A stretch of DNA of 36,068 nt. Source: Methylomicrobium sp. Its GTDB lineage: Bacteria > Pseudomonadota > Gammaproteobacteria > Methylococcales > Methylomonadaceae. Position 1 is the first letter of the stretch. Each line of letters begins with the position of its first letter. Below, in pieces: positions 8,155-17,508 of the stretch. The stretch is from the NCBI GenBank assembly GCA_018333785.1, contig JAGXSU010000031.1:1-36068 (forward strand), written 5' to 3'. The position numbers and the translations under genes are program-made. Under the pieces are notes generated by a model that was not told the origin of the DNA, made no database searches, and saw only the letters and a program-made list of their open reading frames with translations.

Positions 8155-9464
8155 TGCGTATTTTTTTACTGTTAGTATTGATGGCAATAAGCCCGATGAA
8201 CTGGGCTGCCGCAAAAATTGAAACATGGCAGACTCCCAAAGGCAGTCGCGTTTTTTACATTTATGCCCCGGATTTGCCGATGGCCGATATACGCATTACT
8301 TTCGATGCCGGGAGTGCCCGTGACGGCGTGCAGCATGGACTGGCCGCCTTGACCTCGGGTTTGCTCGATACAGGAGCGGGCAAATGGAGCGCCGACGAAC
8401 TGGCCCAGCGATTTGAAAGCGTGGGCGCCAATTTCGGAACCAGCGTGTCCAGAGATACAGCATCTTTATCACTGAGGACATTGACCGATCCGCCGTTGTT
8501 CGATAAGGCGGTTGAAACGATGAAAACCATTTTGATCCAGCCCGTCTTTAATCAGCCTGACTTTGAAAGGGAAAAAAATCGCACATTGGCGGCTTTAAAA
8601 CACCGCGAATCATCCCCTGCTGCTTTAGCCGACTTAACATTTAATAAAGTCGTTTACGGCGATCACCCCTATGCGCATTCTTCAGCCGGAGAAATTGAAA
8701 CGGTTACCGCCTTGACTGCTGATGACCTTAAGAAGTTTTACAAGCAATATTACGTTTCCGCTAATGCCTTGGTCGTCATCGTCGGGGATTTAACCAAAAA
8801 ACAAGCGGCCAAAACGGCCGAAGATTTATTGGCCGATCTGCCCGCAGGGCAAAAGCCGGCCGATATTTCTGAAGTCAATTTGCCTGAAAATGCAAAGCTG
8901 CAGCATATTGAATTTCCTTCCACGCAAACCCATGTGTTGTCAGGATTACCCGGCATGCATAGAAAAGATGAAGATTATTTTGCGCTGTACGTAGGTAATC
9001 ATATTCTGGGCGGCGGTGGTTTAGTCTCCAGACTGTTTGAGGAAGTACGGGAAAAACGTGGTTTAGCTTATGGTGCATCCAGCTCATTTGCACCGATGTT
9101 TAGAAAAGGAGCATTCAGCATGGGGCTGCAAACCCGTAATGATCAAACTCAACAAGCCCTGGATGTCATGACGCAAACACTGGCCGATTTTATTGAGACA
9201 GGGCCCACAGAGGCTGAGCTTGATGCGGCCAAGAAAAATTTAACCGGCGGATTTGTGATGCGCTTTGATACCAACAGTAAACTGGCCGGTTACGCAGAAA
9301 TGATTGGTTTTTATGGCTTGCCCTTGGATTATCTGGATACTTTTCCCGAAAAAGTCCAGGCGTTGACAGTCAACGATATTAAAGATGCTTTCAAGCGCCG
9401 TGTTAACCCCAAGTTACTGCAAACCGTAACGGTCGGAGAAACCGTCAAATCGCGTGAAAAATAA
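8154..9464 (+). CDS. M16 peptidase-like protein, non-catalytic partner, exported
   Basis: A 436-residue M16-fold protein with a signal peptide (about 1-20). Where the catalytic HxxEH should be, the sequence reads HGLAAL (61-66), so the zinc site is lost. The second-lobe motif EKRGLAYGASSSF is well preserved; in the family this Arg/Tyr region belongs to the non-catalytic subunit and helps hold substrate. The one-base overlap with the upstream catalytic gene and the shared export signal argue for a heterodimer. Its 3' end overlaps rsmD by 11 bases, so all three genes are probably one transcript. Confidence 0.9.
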   Translation: MRIFLLLVLMAISPMNWAAAKIETWQTPKGSRVFYIYAPDLPMADIRITFDAGSARDGVQHGLAALTSGLLDTGAGKWSADELAQRFESVGANFGTSVSRDTASLSLRTLTDPPLFDKAVETMKTILIQPVFNQPDFEREKNRTLAALKHRESSPAALADLTFNKVVYGDHPYAHSSAGEIETVTALTADDLKKFYKQYYVSANALVVIVGDLTKKQAAKTAEDLLADLPAGQKPADISEVNLPENAKLQHIEFPSTQTHVLSGLPGMHRKDEDYFALYVGNHILGGGGLVSRLFEEVREKRGLAYGASSSFAPMFRKGAFSMGLQTRNDQTQQALDVMTQTLADFIETGPTEAELDAAKKNLTGGFVMRFDTNSKLAGYAEMIGFYGLPLDYLDTFPEKVQALTVNDIKDAFKRRVNPKLLQTVTVGETVKSREK

Positions 9465-10014
9465 AATCAGAATTATTGGCGGCGAGTGGCGAAGCCGCCA
9501 AATTACGGTTATCGATGCGCCGGGACTTAGACCTACTCCCGGCAGAGTCAGAGAAACGCTGTTTAACTGGTTGCAATACGATATACCGGGTAGCCGCTGC
9601 CTAGATCTTTTCGCAGGTAGCGGTGCTCTGGGCTTTGAGGCTGCGTCCAGAGGCGCATCACAGGTGGTTCAGGTCGAGAATAATCAGGAAGCCTGCCGGC
9701 AATTGCATGAAAATAGTGTTCATTTGGCGGCGCGTCAGATCAAAGTCGTCAATAGTGATGTTTTCCGATTTTTAGCGGGCAATTCCGAACCTTTCAACGT
9801 GGTTTTTCTTGATCCGCCTTTTGCTAAAAAGATGGCCCTGCAAACCTGTCAATGGCTGGAAGATAAAAACTGGCTGACGAAAACGGCCAAAATTTATGTG
9901 GAAACGGAGAGTGATCTGGCGCTAAACGGATTGCCGGACAACTGGCGTCTGCTCAAACAAAAAAAAGCAGGCGAGGTGGGTTATCAGTTGTTTGAGCGAA
10001 CCGGCGCTGCATAG
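9454..10014 (+). CDS. rsmD: 16S rRNA (guanine966-N2)-methyltransferase RsmD
   Basis: A SAM-dependent enzyme that modifies G966 of 16S rRNA in the 30S subunit. The 186-residue protein has an N-terminal IRIIGGEWRSRQI segment, the SAM loop DLFAGSGALGFEA (51-63) and the catalytic DPPF (120-123). The start is GTG at 9454, with CGGAGAA upstream inside the M16 gene, which it overlaps by 11 bases. Length is normal. Its position after two exported peptidases suggests shared transcription rather than shared function. Confidence 0.95.
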   Translation: MKNKIRIIGGEWRSRQITVIDAPGLRPTPGRVRETLFNWLQYDIPGSRCLDLFAGSGALGFEAASRGASQVVQVENNQEACRQLHENSVHLAARQIKVVNSDVFRFLAGNSEPFNVVFLDPPFAKKMALQTCQWLEDKNWLTKTAKIYVETESDLALNGLPDNWRLLKQKKAGEVGYQLFERTGAA

Positions 10015-10176
10015 CTTGACTCCTGCCTGATCGAACAGAGCACTGATTCGAAGCCCAATGGGACAATCTATTTCACTACTAGTGATTTATGTCTTTTCCC
10101 TTAGAAAATAATCATTGCGGCTGTTGATCAAAAAAGCGGCCTTATAAATGCCTGCCCGGTTTTATGGATATAACAT

Positions 10177-11427
10177 TCACCTGCGATTGATCGGTAAGGC
10201 CAAGATGCGCCGTTCGATTTCATCCATCATTTGCAGATAGGCTTTTCCTTGCGTACCGCCATAGTGGCGCATCAATTCGGCTTCCGGGATAAATTCGGGT
10301 AAATCGGAGGTCTTCGGCATAATATCGCTTTCGGTTACCGCTGCCAGTAGCGATTGCACTTTTCTTGCTTGCGGTTCGCTGGCGACGGCCAACTCGCCCA
10401 TCAGCGTTCCGGCTCTATCGGCGGCAATATCGTTAAACGAAAAGCCGCTGCCGCCTTTCGAATCTTCTATTTCCTTGTACAAGCCCACGGCATCTGCCAA
10501 CGGCGTACCGGCATAAGCGGCCAATAACGCAGAAACCAAATAGTGCTTGGTTAAGTCGTCACGGTTCTGCAGTTTTACCGCTCTCCAATTGGGACGTGAC
10601 CAGGTTTGGCTTTGAGAGATGAGTTTGCTTAAATTCTTTTGATTAGCATAAAAAGCGAGCACCAATATGACTGCCCGATTTTCTTTGATGGCCTCGCCAT
10701 TTTGACTGCGCTCTTTTGCCGCGCTAAACAGGGGCTGCATCAAGTCCGTCAGTTTAATGGGTGTACGGCTGGTTTGTGTCAACTCGGCCAAACGCCTTTG
10801 ATAAAACTCAATTTGATTCAGTTCCTGAGGGGAGAGCATTATGCCGCTTAACCGGGCCGGCAAGTCAGTTCGCCATTGATACGTGATGACCAATTGCCGG
10901 GGTTCAAACCTGATATTTCTGACGGTTTTGTTAAATTCGTGCCAATCGAATAAGATTTGACTATTCGCCAATACATAATTGACCAAGCTATTTGCTAAAA
11001 CGGCTGGAATAGGTAAATTACCCAGCCTCAAACTTTCAATCAGCGGCAGTTTTTCGGTTTGCTTGATTTCTAGCCTGACATTGATAAAACGACCCAGCGG
11101 ATTGGCGGGCAATGTGACCGTGGCTCCCACAATAGCCCGGCCTTTTTCGATAACCAGGCCCGCAACAGCCTGGGCATATTGATTTGCAAAATAATTGACG
11201 GCCAAATCCAGCTCTTCTTGCCTCAGCCTGGCCCTGACAACCGCGCCTGACCGTAACCGGCGGGGATCGTTCATTTGAATGAGTTGTTTGGCTCTAGTGA
11301 TCCGTGCCGGTGTCAAATCCGCCTGTTTTTTTAGTTTAGGCTCATCTTCCAATGCCAGGATAAGTAGGCCGGATAACAGAATGGGTAAAAGAATTACAGG
11401 CAATACGATCAGTTTTATCAAGTTCAT
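10177..11427 (-). CDS. Conserved hypothetical protein, single N-terminal membrane anchor
   Basis: I do not recognise a characterised family. The 416-residue product begins with one hydrophobic helix (about residues 5-26) and then a long soluble part, so it is probably periplasmic and anchored to the inner membrane. The middle is rich in beta-type segments (GRAIVGATVTLPANPLGRF). The C-terminal third is helical and includes HYLVSALLAAYAGTPLADAVG and GSGFSFNDIAADRAG, a layout loosely reminiscent of secretory or envelope proteins with His/Asp-rich helices. There is no obvious enzyme motif. It stands alone on the minus strand, convergent with rsmD, and has a clean reading frame. Confidence 0.75.
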   Translation of the reverse strand: MNLIKLIVLPVILLPILLSGLLILALEDEPKLKKQADLTPARITRAKQLIQMNDPRRLRSGAVVRARLRQEELDLAVNYFANQYAQAVAGLVIEKGRAIVGATVTLPANPLGRFINVRLEIKQTEKLPLIESLRLGNLPIPAVLANSLVNYVLANSQILFDWHEFNKTVRNIRFEPRQLVITYQWRTDLPARLSGIMLSPQELNQIEFYQRRLAELTQTSRTPIKLTDLMQPLFSAAKERSQNGEAIKENRAVILVLAFYANQKNLSKLISQSQTWSRPNWRAVKLQNRDDLTKHYLVSALLAAYAGTPLADAVGLYKEIEDSKGGSGFSFNDIAADRAGTLMGELAVASEPQARKVQSLLAAVTESDIMPKTSDLPEFIPEAELMRHYGGTQGKAYLQMMDEIERRILALPINRR

Positions 11428-11628
11428 GCTTAGCGTTATGCCTTGGGTTTATCGGGAATTTTCGAATAATTGAACAGAAAGTGGCAAGTATAACGGTATG
11501 TTTCTTTGTTGCCTGTTTGAACTGTGATTATCGGAAAACTCAAGCATTCTTAAAGCCTTGGCCGATGCTAGATGAGAACCTTTTGAAGGGGGGTCTTAAA
11601 GACTGGCAAAGCGGCTAAGGATGGGCGA

Positions 11629-12450
11629 TTAGCGAGATACTTCCTTTTCTCCGGACACAAACTGTGTGACCTCTTGCCACCAGGGTAAATTGGGTGACAG
11701 AGGCAGGCTGTTATGGCCTGCATTATTGAATGTCCAGAGTTGTTTGCTATGTAGCAATGAGTTGAACAGCTTTAAACTGTTCTTGGTGGGGATGATTTGA
11801 TCCTCTTCAGCTATTAAAACTGCGGTGTTCCCCAAGTAATCATGCAAATTATTAACCGTATTGAACTTGTCGCGGATCAGCCATTTGGCCAGAAAAAACC
11901 AGTAATGGTGTTGGGCAACATTGGCCAGACTGTCAAACGGCGTCATTAACACAACACCTTTTATTGGCACCTGTCCGGACTTTACTATAGCGCCGGCGAC
12001 TCCGCTGCCAAGCGATTCTCCCCACAGAAAAATAGGACCGCCAAAGTCGTCTAGTGCCTTTTTTACGGTTTCAAGACCATTTGCGAGCAATACCGATTCA
12101 GAAGGCCCGCCCTCTCTGGCGCCATAGCCGGGATACTCGGCCACAATGACACGGTAATCCAGCTTTTCCAGTGCGTCAAAATAATAACTCCGGTCTATAG
12201 CCGAGCCCGCATTACCGTGAAAGACGATGACCGTGCCTTTATAGTTTGAAACTGGCGATTTGGACATCAGCCCGAGATAGGAGTCAGTTGTCGGCCAAAG
12301 CTTCAAGTCAAGCTGATCCGCCAGTTCTTGTTGCCGAATAGGTGAATGCTTCCCGGGGAAATATATAAGACTGCGCTGTAACAAAAACACAACAAGGAGT
12401 AACAGCAGATAAGGCAGCAAAATCGAGAACATTCGTTTGATGACCGTCAT
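11629..12450 (-). CDS. Alpha/beta hydrolase, membrane-anchored (BEM46/YfhR-like)
   Basis: A 273-residue serine hydrolase with one N-terminal hydrophobic helix (about 8-25). The catalytic set is complete: GESLGSG with Ser146, EEDQIIP with Asp217 and NNAGHNSL with His246. HGNAGS (78-83) forms the oxyanion region. This pattern is typical of the BEM46/YfhR group, whose substrates are not settled. The gene is monocistronic by spacing. A half copy of the dispersed palindromic repeat lies just upstream of its start. Confidence 0.88.
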   Translation of the reverse strand: MTVIKRMFSILLPYLLLLLVVFLLQRSLIYFPGKHSPIRQQELADQLDLKLWPTTDSYLGLMSKSPVSNYKGTVIVFHGNAGSAIDRSYYFDALEKLDYRVIVAEYPGYGAREGGPSESVLLANGLETVKKALDDFGGPIFLWGESLGSGVAGAIVKSGQVPIKGVVLMTPFDSLANVAQHHYWFFLAKWLIRDKFNTVNNLHDYLGNTAVLIAEEDQIIPTKNSLKLFNSLLHSKQLWTFNNAGHNSLPLSPNLPWWQEVTQFVSGEKEVSR

Positions 12451-12528
12451 TGGGATTGAGTCGATTGAAAAGTATTAATTTTTATTCCCTTTCACCTAAT
12501 TTTAATTTGTCAGATTCTAAAAGGCGCT

Positions 12529-12596
12529 CGTCATTCCGGTAGGGATTGCCGGAATCCAGGACACAGGGAGGTATCGAAGCCTTCCATCCATGGAAC
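12529..12596. repeat. Dispersed palindromic repeat, CGTCATTCCGG family, half copy
   Basis: The left arm CGTCATTCCGGTAGGG is followed by ATTGCCGGAATCCAGG and then CATCCATGGA, as in the full copies at 8-107 and 21963-22062. The right outer arm is missing. ATTCCGG and CCGGAAT can pair to form a hairpin. It lies between the hydrolase start and the chemoreceptor stop. Confidence 0.75.
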
Positions 12597-12628
12597 TGGT
12601 GGCCCGCTCCTACTATACTGCCTATCAA

Positions 12629-14164
12629 TTAGTTTATTTTGAAAAACGCCACGGCTTGTTGAAGTTGTTCGGCCTGACCGTTCAGTTCCTCCGCGGTTGC
12701 GGCCAGTTCCTCGGAAGCTGCGGCATTTTGTTGGGTAGCATTATCCAGTTGCCGCATGGCTTCATTGATTTGACTGATTCCGCTGGACTGTTCAGAGGAT
12801 GCTGCGGTGATTTCCTTTACTAAATCAGACGTTTTAACGATACTTGGCACCACGTTATTAATCATCGCACCTGCATTTTCTGCAATCGATACGCTGTTGA
12901 TGGCTAGCTCACTGATATCCTGGGCGGTGATTCGGCTACTTTCAGCCAGTTTTCTGACTTCTGCGGCAACGACAGCAAAACCCTTACCGTGCTCACCGGC
13001 TGACGCTGCTTCAATCGCAGCATTCAGAGACAGCAGATTGGTTTTATAGGCAATATCCTCGATCTGGCCAATTTTTTTGGCAATATTTTTCATCGCACTC
13101 ACCGTATCATTGACCGCCTCACCTCCTTGTTTTGCCTCGCCCGCAGATTGGCTGGATATTTTTTCGGTTGCCATGGCATTTTCGGTGTTCTGCTGAACCG
13201 AAGACTGCAACTGTTCAATGGAGGCTGATGTTTCCTCTACGCTGGCCGCTTGTTCGGTAGCCGCCTGACTCATTCCTTGTGCGGTAGCGCTAACTTGTTG
13301 TGATGCGCTGGATAGATTATCGGAACCAGATCGCACTTCGGCGACAACTCGGCTGAGTTGGTCGCGCATGTTCCTAAGTGATTCGCCTAACTGACCCACT
13401 TCATCCTGGCGCTGAATATCGATTTCTACACTTAAATCGCCTTTAGCCACTCGTCCGACTATGCCCACTATTGTGTTTAACGGTCCGGTAATCTGCTTGG
13501 ATATCCATAATGAGATCAATAAGCCCAGAAAGGCTATTACGGATACACCTATCATCAGGCCGATGAATTGCTCATTCATTTGATTGGCCTTTTCCATTTC
13601 CGCTTTGGCGACATCCTGCTGCAAGTGCAGTAATAGCCTTTCATTGTCGGTAGCGGTTTTAAACAGCGGAATCGCTGTTTTTACCATATGCAGCGCCGCT
13701 GCTTCAAAATCTTCTTTTTCAAGTAAATGCAGAGCTTCCAATAAACCTTTCTTAACAAAAGCTTCACGGGACACCGTGAATTCCGTAGCTAATCGCTTTT
13801 CTTCCGATGTCATCTCTGTAGCCATATAGGTTTGCCAGATTGCGCTGATTTTTTCAATATTGTCTTTTACACTTTGAATATGACGATCGACATGATGGGT
13901 TGCCTCATGTGCTTTCGAAACCGGCACTACCGGATCATGCTGAATAGCCAACAGTACTTCTCGGGTGTTGGCATTCATCAAATCCATGATTTCCCCCAGT
14001 TGAAGTGACGGAACCAATCGATCAGTGTAAACGGTTTGCAGCGATGCCCGCATGGCATTGTAGCCATAAAGGGCAACGCTACCTGTCAACACAATCAATA
14101 GCATCAGAAGACCTGTAGACAGCATTATTTTGCGGGCAATTTTTAAATTACTAAACCAATTCAT
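12629..14164 (-). CDS. Methyl-accepting chemotaxis protein
   Basis: A 511-residue transmembrane chemoreceptor. Transmembrane helix 1 is at about 13-35, a periplasmic four-helix-bundle type sensor at 36-198, transmembrane helix 2 at 200-222, HAMP at 224-275 and the long signalling coiled coil to the end. The highly conserved hairpin tip (370-407) includes [19 protein letters not shown] and [15 protein letters not shown], where CheA and CheW dock. AAAGGAA precedes the ATG. The ligand is unknown. There is no che operon in the window. It is divergent from the GTPase/roadblock cluster across a 189-base gap, so the two may be co-regulated. Confidence 0.97.
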   Translation of the reverse strand: MNWFSNLKIARKIMLSTGLLMLLIVLTGSVALYGYNAMRASLQTVYTDRLVPSLQLGEIMDLMNANTREVLLAIQHDPVVPVSKAHEATHHVDRHIQSVKDNIEKISAIWQTYMATEMTSEEKRLATEFTVSREAFVKKGLLEALHLLEKEDFEAAALHMVKTAIPLFKTATDNERLLLHLQQDVAKAEMEKANQMNEQFIGLMIGVSVIAFLGLLISLWISKQITGPLNTIVGIVGRVAKGDLSVEIDIQRQDEVGQLGESLRNMRDQLSRVVAEVRSGSDNLSSASQQVSATAQGMSQAATEQAASVEETSASIEQLQSSVQQNTENAMATEKISSQSAGEAKQGGEAVNDTVSAMKNIAKKIGQIEDIAYKTNLLSLNAAIEAASAGEHGKGFAVVAAEVRKLAESSRITAQDISELAINSVSIAENAGAMINNVVPSIVKTSDLVKEITAASSEQSSGISQINEAMRQLDNATQQNAAASEELAATAEELNGQAEQLQQAVAFFKIN

Positions 14165-14353
14165 TGCAGATTCCTTTTGTACTTTTTATGAGAGGTATGC
14201 AAATAAACCAAGTATAGGTGGCAACATCAATTGCTGTGATTTGGATTTTTTAATCTGTTAATTAATTTTAAACACTCAACACAATCGGATCCGGGTCCTT
14301 GTAATAGCTGGATACTAGGCTAGGCTCTCAGTTGTTAGAGAGGATGGACTAAG
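14165..14353. promoter_or_regulatory. Divergent intergenic region between chemoreceptor and GTPase cluster
   Basis: This 189-base gap must hold the promoters of both the minus-strand chemoreceptor and the plus-strand seven-gene cluster. It is AT-rich in the middle (about 14240-14280). I could not assign convincing -35/-10 pairs by eye. A sequence resembling a sigma-54 site at about 14219 has the wrong internal spacing. AGAGAGGA at 14337-14343 is the ribosome binding site of the first cluster gene. Confidence 0.4.
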
Positions 14354-15085
14354 ATGAACTCGACTATTCCGTTAATTACTTGTCACCACGATGAACGCCT
14401 GTTGTCGGCAAATGACTATTTCTCATTGTTACAGATGAATAATATTTTTTATCTGCAGGATTCCCTGTCGGATATGGATTTGTTAGACCTGTTGGTATTT
14501 CAGGTGACCAAGCATCCGGAGAGTCTGCTTACTCATGTGCAAAGAATTTATTATTGTTTTCAACATCAGCTGAGTGAACCGCTTTATGCTGCATTAGCCG
14601 ATCTTTTGGTCGTTTTGAACGGACGGGGTAAAGCCTTGGGATTAAGAATGGTAATGGGCGCAAAAAACAGAATCAACCCAAACCTTCTCGCCTTGCTGGT
14701 TGAATCTATCAACAGACCCGAAGAGCAACAAACGTTAATACCCGGCAATCGTTATTCCGTTTTAAGCAAAGGCTTTACGGGTGTGAACCACCTTGTTGAT
14801 CCGGTTCAATTTTTTCCTCAAACTGATTACGACCCGCTTCTATTGGCAAGAGATTGTATTGAATACAGTCAATTGGACGAGGCTCAAAAGCTACTCGAAA
14901 CAGCAATCGTCGAATATCCGAATCGGCTGGAATTACATCAGGAATTAGTGGCGCTTTACCGCTCTACCCGCAACGTTGAACGCTTCAATCAAATGAATAG
15001 CACGCTCATCGCATCAAATATCACTCTTCCCGAGTGTTGGCAGCAACTTGATGTTTACTTTAAAGATTTAAACGCCCATGGATAA
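14354..15085 (+). CDS. TPR-like protein, first gene of the GTPase/roadblock cluster
   Basis: I do not recognise the family as a whole. The 243-residue soluble protein has a helical N-terminal part, including LSDMDLLDLLVFQVTKHPES. Two tetratricopeptide-like helix pairs occupy about 160-215 (DPLLLARDCIEYSQLDEAQK and the segment after EYPNRLELHQELVALYR), similar in style to the C-terminal FimV repeats. Such repeats normally bind partner proteins. There are no transmembrane segments. AGAGAGGA lies about 10 bases before the ATG. Its last 8 bases overlap the next gene, so it is clearly the head of the operon. Confidence 0.75.
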   Translation: MNSTIPLITCHHDERLLSANDYFSLLQMNNIFYLQDSLSDMDLLDLLVFQVTKHPESLLTHVQRIYYCFQHQLSEPLYAALADLLVVLNGRGKALGLRMVMGAKNRINPNLLALLVESINRPEEQQTLIPGNRYSVLSKGFTGVNHLVDPVQFFPQTDYDPLLLARDCIEYSQLDEAQKLLETAIVEYPNRLELHQELVALYRSTRNVERFNQMNSTLIASNITLPECWQQLDVYFKDLNAHG

Positions 15086-16280
15086 TCAAAAAACACCGCT
15101 GAAAGTCTCTCTGCATGCGATGGATGAGCGCACAGTGAAGATGATGATTCTCTATTTACAAGGGCCTTGCAAGGGCGCCGCGATAGTCGTTAATGAAGGG
15201 TCAGCCGACGTTGATATCGTTGATGCCGACACGATAAACGGCAAAAAAATAGTGGATGAACGTTTGGCAAAATCCTTGCGTCGGCCGGTCATTGCTCTCT
15301 CCATAAAGGATATCGGATTGGATGATGTTATTTTTGTTAAAAAACCGGTGAAAACAGAGGAGATGATTGCTGCGTTGGGCAAAGCCAAAAAGGCCTTGAT
15401 TAACCCGGCAGGCTTGGCAAATGCTCATCTAAAAAGTGCCAAATCAGCTGAGCAGGTTGATGTAAAGGAAGGTGGTGAAAGTACGGAAAAATCAGAGCTT
15501 AAAAAATATACCCTCGATTCCAGCCAAAACAAAAGTTCCAAGCACCAAACCGCTGTGCAAATGACCGAGGCGTCATTCAATACATACATTGGTAGTGTGC
15601 CCGGCTTGGATGTCAATGACCCGGCGCAATTTTCAATGGCCACTTACAACCCGGATGAATATTTCCAGGGCGGCATTTTATCGGCGGTTAAAACCGGTAT
15701 CGAAAAACAGGAGATGTTGGCATTTGATTTCGGTTGGAAACCACTTATTCTGTTGCCTAAAACCCATGAAATTTGGGTCGATGCAGACGAAAAGCAAATC
15801 AGAGCCTTTGCCGGTCTAAAGCAAAAAGAAGCACATCATGCCAATTTTTCATTCAAGCCTTATACCGCTGATCCGGACGCTTTAACGCTGGCGCCGGAAA
15901 AACTGCACAGCATTGACGCTTTCGTCTGGAAATTGGCCTGCTGGGCATCGAAAGGCCGCTATCCAGCGGCACTTAATATTGATTACCCCGTTTATCTCAA
16001 ACATTGGCCTAATTTTACCCGGTTATTGGTAACGCCTCATGCGTTGCGAATAGCCGCTCTTTTGATCCGCGAGCCCAGAACACTGGCTAATGTGGCGGAA
16101 ACGCTCAATATCAAACCTCAATTTGTTTTTGTGTTTATCAGTGCCGCCCATGCCGCAGGACTGGTCGGACTCGCGACAAGACAGGCTGATATGCTTTTTC
16201 AGCCTTCCGAGATTCAGCCCTCGCAAAAACAGGGCCTTTTACGCCGCATCATCAATAAGTTACGAGGCACTAATGTGTAA
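15078..16280 (+). CDS. Degenerate receiver-like protein with C-terminal helical/winged-helix-like region
   Basis: A 400-residue cytoplasmic protein. Residues 7-105 follow the receiver pattern: a strand ending VDAD with a possible phosphoacceptor Asp49, a later strand VIALSI and FVKKP with the conserved Lys-Pro (89-90). The usual acidic pair of the first strand is absent (VSLHAMDER), so it may be a pseudo-receiver. Residues 110-170 are a charged linker. The rest is unfamiliar; near 322-366 a helical stretch (REPRTLANVAETLNIKPQF) looks like a helix-turn-helix or winged helix. The start overlaps the upstream gene. It could be the adaptor joining a signal to the GTPase that follows, but that is inference. 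Confidence 0.7.
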   Translation: MDNQKTPLKVSLHAMDERTVKMMILYLQGPCKGAAIVVNEGSADVDIVDADTINGKKIVDERLAKSLRRPVIALSIKDIGLDDVIFVKKPVKTEEMIAALGKAKKALINPAGLANAHLKSAKSAEQVDVKEGGESTEKSELKKYTLDSSQNKSSKHQTAVQMTEASFNTYIGSVPGLDVNDPAQFSMATYNPDEYFQGGILSAVKTGIEKQEMLAFDFGWKPLILLPKTHEIWVDADEKQIRAFAGLKQKEAHHANFSFKPYTADPDALTLAPEKLHSIDAFVWKLACWASKGRYPAALNIDYPVYLKHWPNFTRLLVTPHALRIAALLIREPRTLANVAETLNIKPQFVFVFISAAHAAGLVGLATRQADMLFQPSEIQPSQKQGLLRRIINKLRGTNV

Positions 16281-16295
16281 GGGAATGTATTTATC

Positions 16296-16835
16296 ATGAG
16301 CCAGTTCAAAATTCTTTTTACCGGGCCTGTTGGCGCAGGCAAAACAACCGCAATCAATTCCATCAGTGATGTGCCGCCAATAAAAACGGATGCTGCCGCC
16401 AGCGACATGACCAAGGCCAGAAAGCCGTCGACTACCGTCGCCATGGATTACGGCCTTATCCATCTGGCAGGGGGCGAAAAAATTCATTTGTATGGTACGC
16501 CCGGCCAGGAACGCTTTGATTTTATGTGGGATATTTTGGTCACCGGCGGTATCGGACTTATTTTGCTGCTGGATAACACACGCAGCGATCCTTTTCAGGA
16601 TATGAAGTTCTTTCTGGACGCCTTTGACAAGTTTATCGGCGAAACCGGTGTAGCAATAGGCGTTACCCAAATGGATATCAGCGCGACTCCAACAATTGAC
16701 GATTACCATCTGCAACTTAAAGTGCTGGGTATCACGCCGCCGGTTTTTGCGGTCGATGCCCGAGTAAAAAACGATGTTTCTCTTTTGGTGCAATCGTTGC
16801 TGTTTACGCTGGATCCCGGATTAGAGGAAGAATAA
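16296..16835 (+). CDS. MglA/Ras-like small GTPase
   Basis: A 179-residue single-domain G protein. The P-loop is GPVGAGKTT (10-18), with a switch I Thr in STTVAMDYG (45-53). The G3 motif reads YGTPGQE (66-72), with Gln71 in the place of catalytic Ras Gln61. The G4 motif is the variant TQMD (124-127) instead of NKxD, and G5 is probably VDAR (153-156). GTPGQ is characteristic of bacterial Ras-like proteins related to MglA. In MglA systems the GTPase is a polarity or motility switch whose partner MglB is a roadblock protein, and two roadblock-type genes follow here. The stop codon overlaps the next start (TAATG). Confidence 0.88.
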   Translation: MSQFKILFTGPVGAGKTTAINSISDVPPIKTDAAASDMTKARKPSTTVAMDYGLIHLAGGEKIHLYGTPGQERFDFMWDILVTGGIGLILLLDNTRSDPFQDMKFFLDAFDKFIGETGVAIGVTQMDISATPTIDDYHLQLKVLGITPPVFAVDARVKNDVSLLVQSLLFTLDPGLEEE

Positions 16836-17470
16836 TGAATCAGTACACGCTGAATCAGGGGCTTTATCTTTATCCCACACCTGCCGGTGCCTACGCTGCT
16901 GTATCGACAACAGAAGCTGATCGGGCACGGCAATTTCTTAGAAATTTGCTGTTACAGCGGCAGACTCCGGAATTAACAGATGAAATACTGTCACGCCTGA
17001 TGGAGTTGGACGATGAGGCAAAATGTCTGGATCTGCTTTATCACTGTCAAAAACTTGGCTGGGTACAAGGACTAAAAGAGCCGCTGACTTACCCCGATGG
17101 AGCTTTGGAAGAAATTTTGCCGGATTTTCTCGGGCCGCTTTCAGAAAAAGGCAAAGTGTTACTCGCCGATCAACAGGGATTTTATCTCGCAACTCAGGGT
17201 TTTCCGCATGAAGTCGCTGAAGAACTGTCCGCATTAAGTGCGGAAATTGCGACGGTACACGAACGCCGGTCAGGCCTTTTATTGAACAATATGGGACTGG
17301 GCAGTCATGCCTGGTCAGTGGTTGATTCGTTTGGCAACAGTCAGGTCGGTTTTTGGCCTTTATTTATCGGTAAAAACCGTTTTGTTGTGGCTGTTTCCGG
17401 GATTCCGCATTTTAACCAGCCTGAATTTGTGTCGTTAGTGTGGGCGTTAACCATTCGTTACGCGGCTTAA
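16835..17470 (+). CDS. Roadblock/LC7-like protein with an N-terminal extension
   Basis: A 211-residue soluble protein, translationally coupled to the GTPase. Residues 1-95 are mostly helical and unfamiliar. Residues 105-205 look like a divergent roadblock fold: GKVLLADQQGFYLATQGFP, a long helix with LSALSAEIATVHERR, then strands ending FVVAVSGIPHF. Roadblock proteins often dimerise and bind small GTPases as activators or anchors, so this is a likely direct partner of the preceding gene product. The roadblock assignment rests on pattern only. Confidence 0.65.
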   Translation: MNQYTLNQGLYLYPTPAGAYAAVSTTEADRARQFLRNLLLQRQTPELTDEILSRLMELDDEAKCLDLLYHCQKLGWVQGLKEPLTYPDGALEEILPDFLGPLSEKGKVLLADQQGFYLATQGFPHEVAEELSALSAEIATVHERRSGLLLNNMGLGSHAWSVVDSFGNSQVGFWPLFIGKNRFVVAVSGIPHFNQPEFVSLVWALTIRYAA

Positions 17471-17508
17471 CAGACAATTTTAATTTAACGATTTTGAGGA
17501 AAAACATT

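Noticed and set aside
14219-14236. Sigma-54-like sequence GTGGCAACATCAATTGC before the GTPase cluster
   Set aside because: The GG and GC elements are 11 bases apart instead of the required 10, so it should not function as a sigma-54 promoter.
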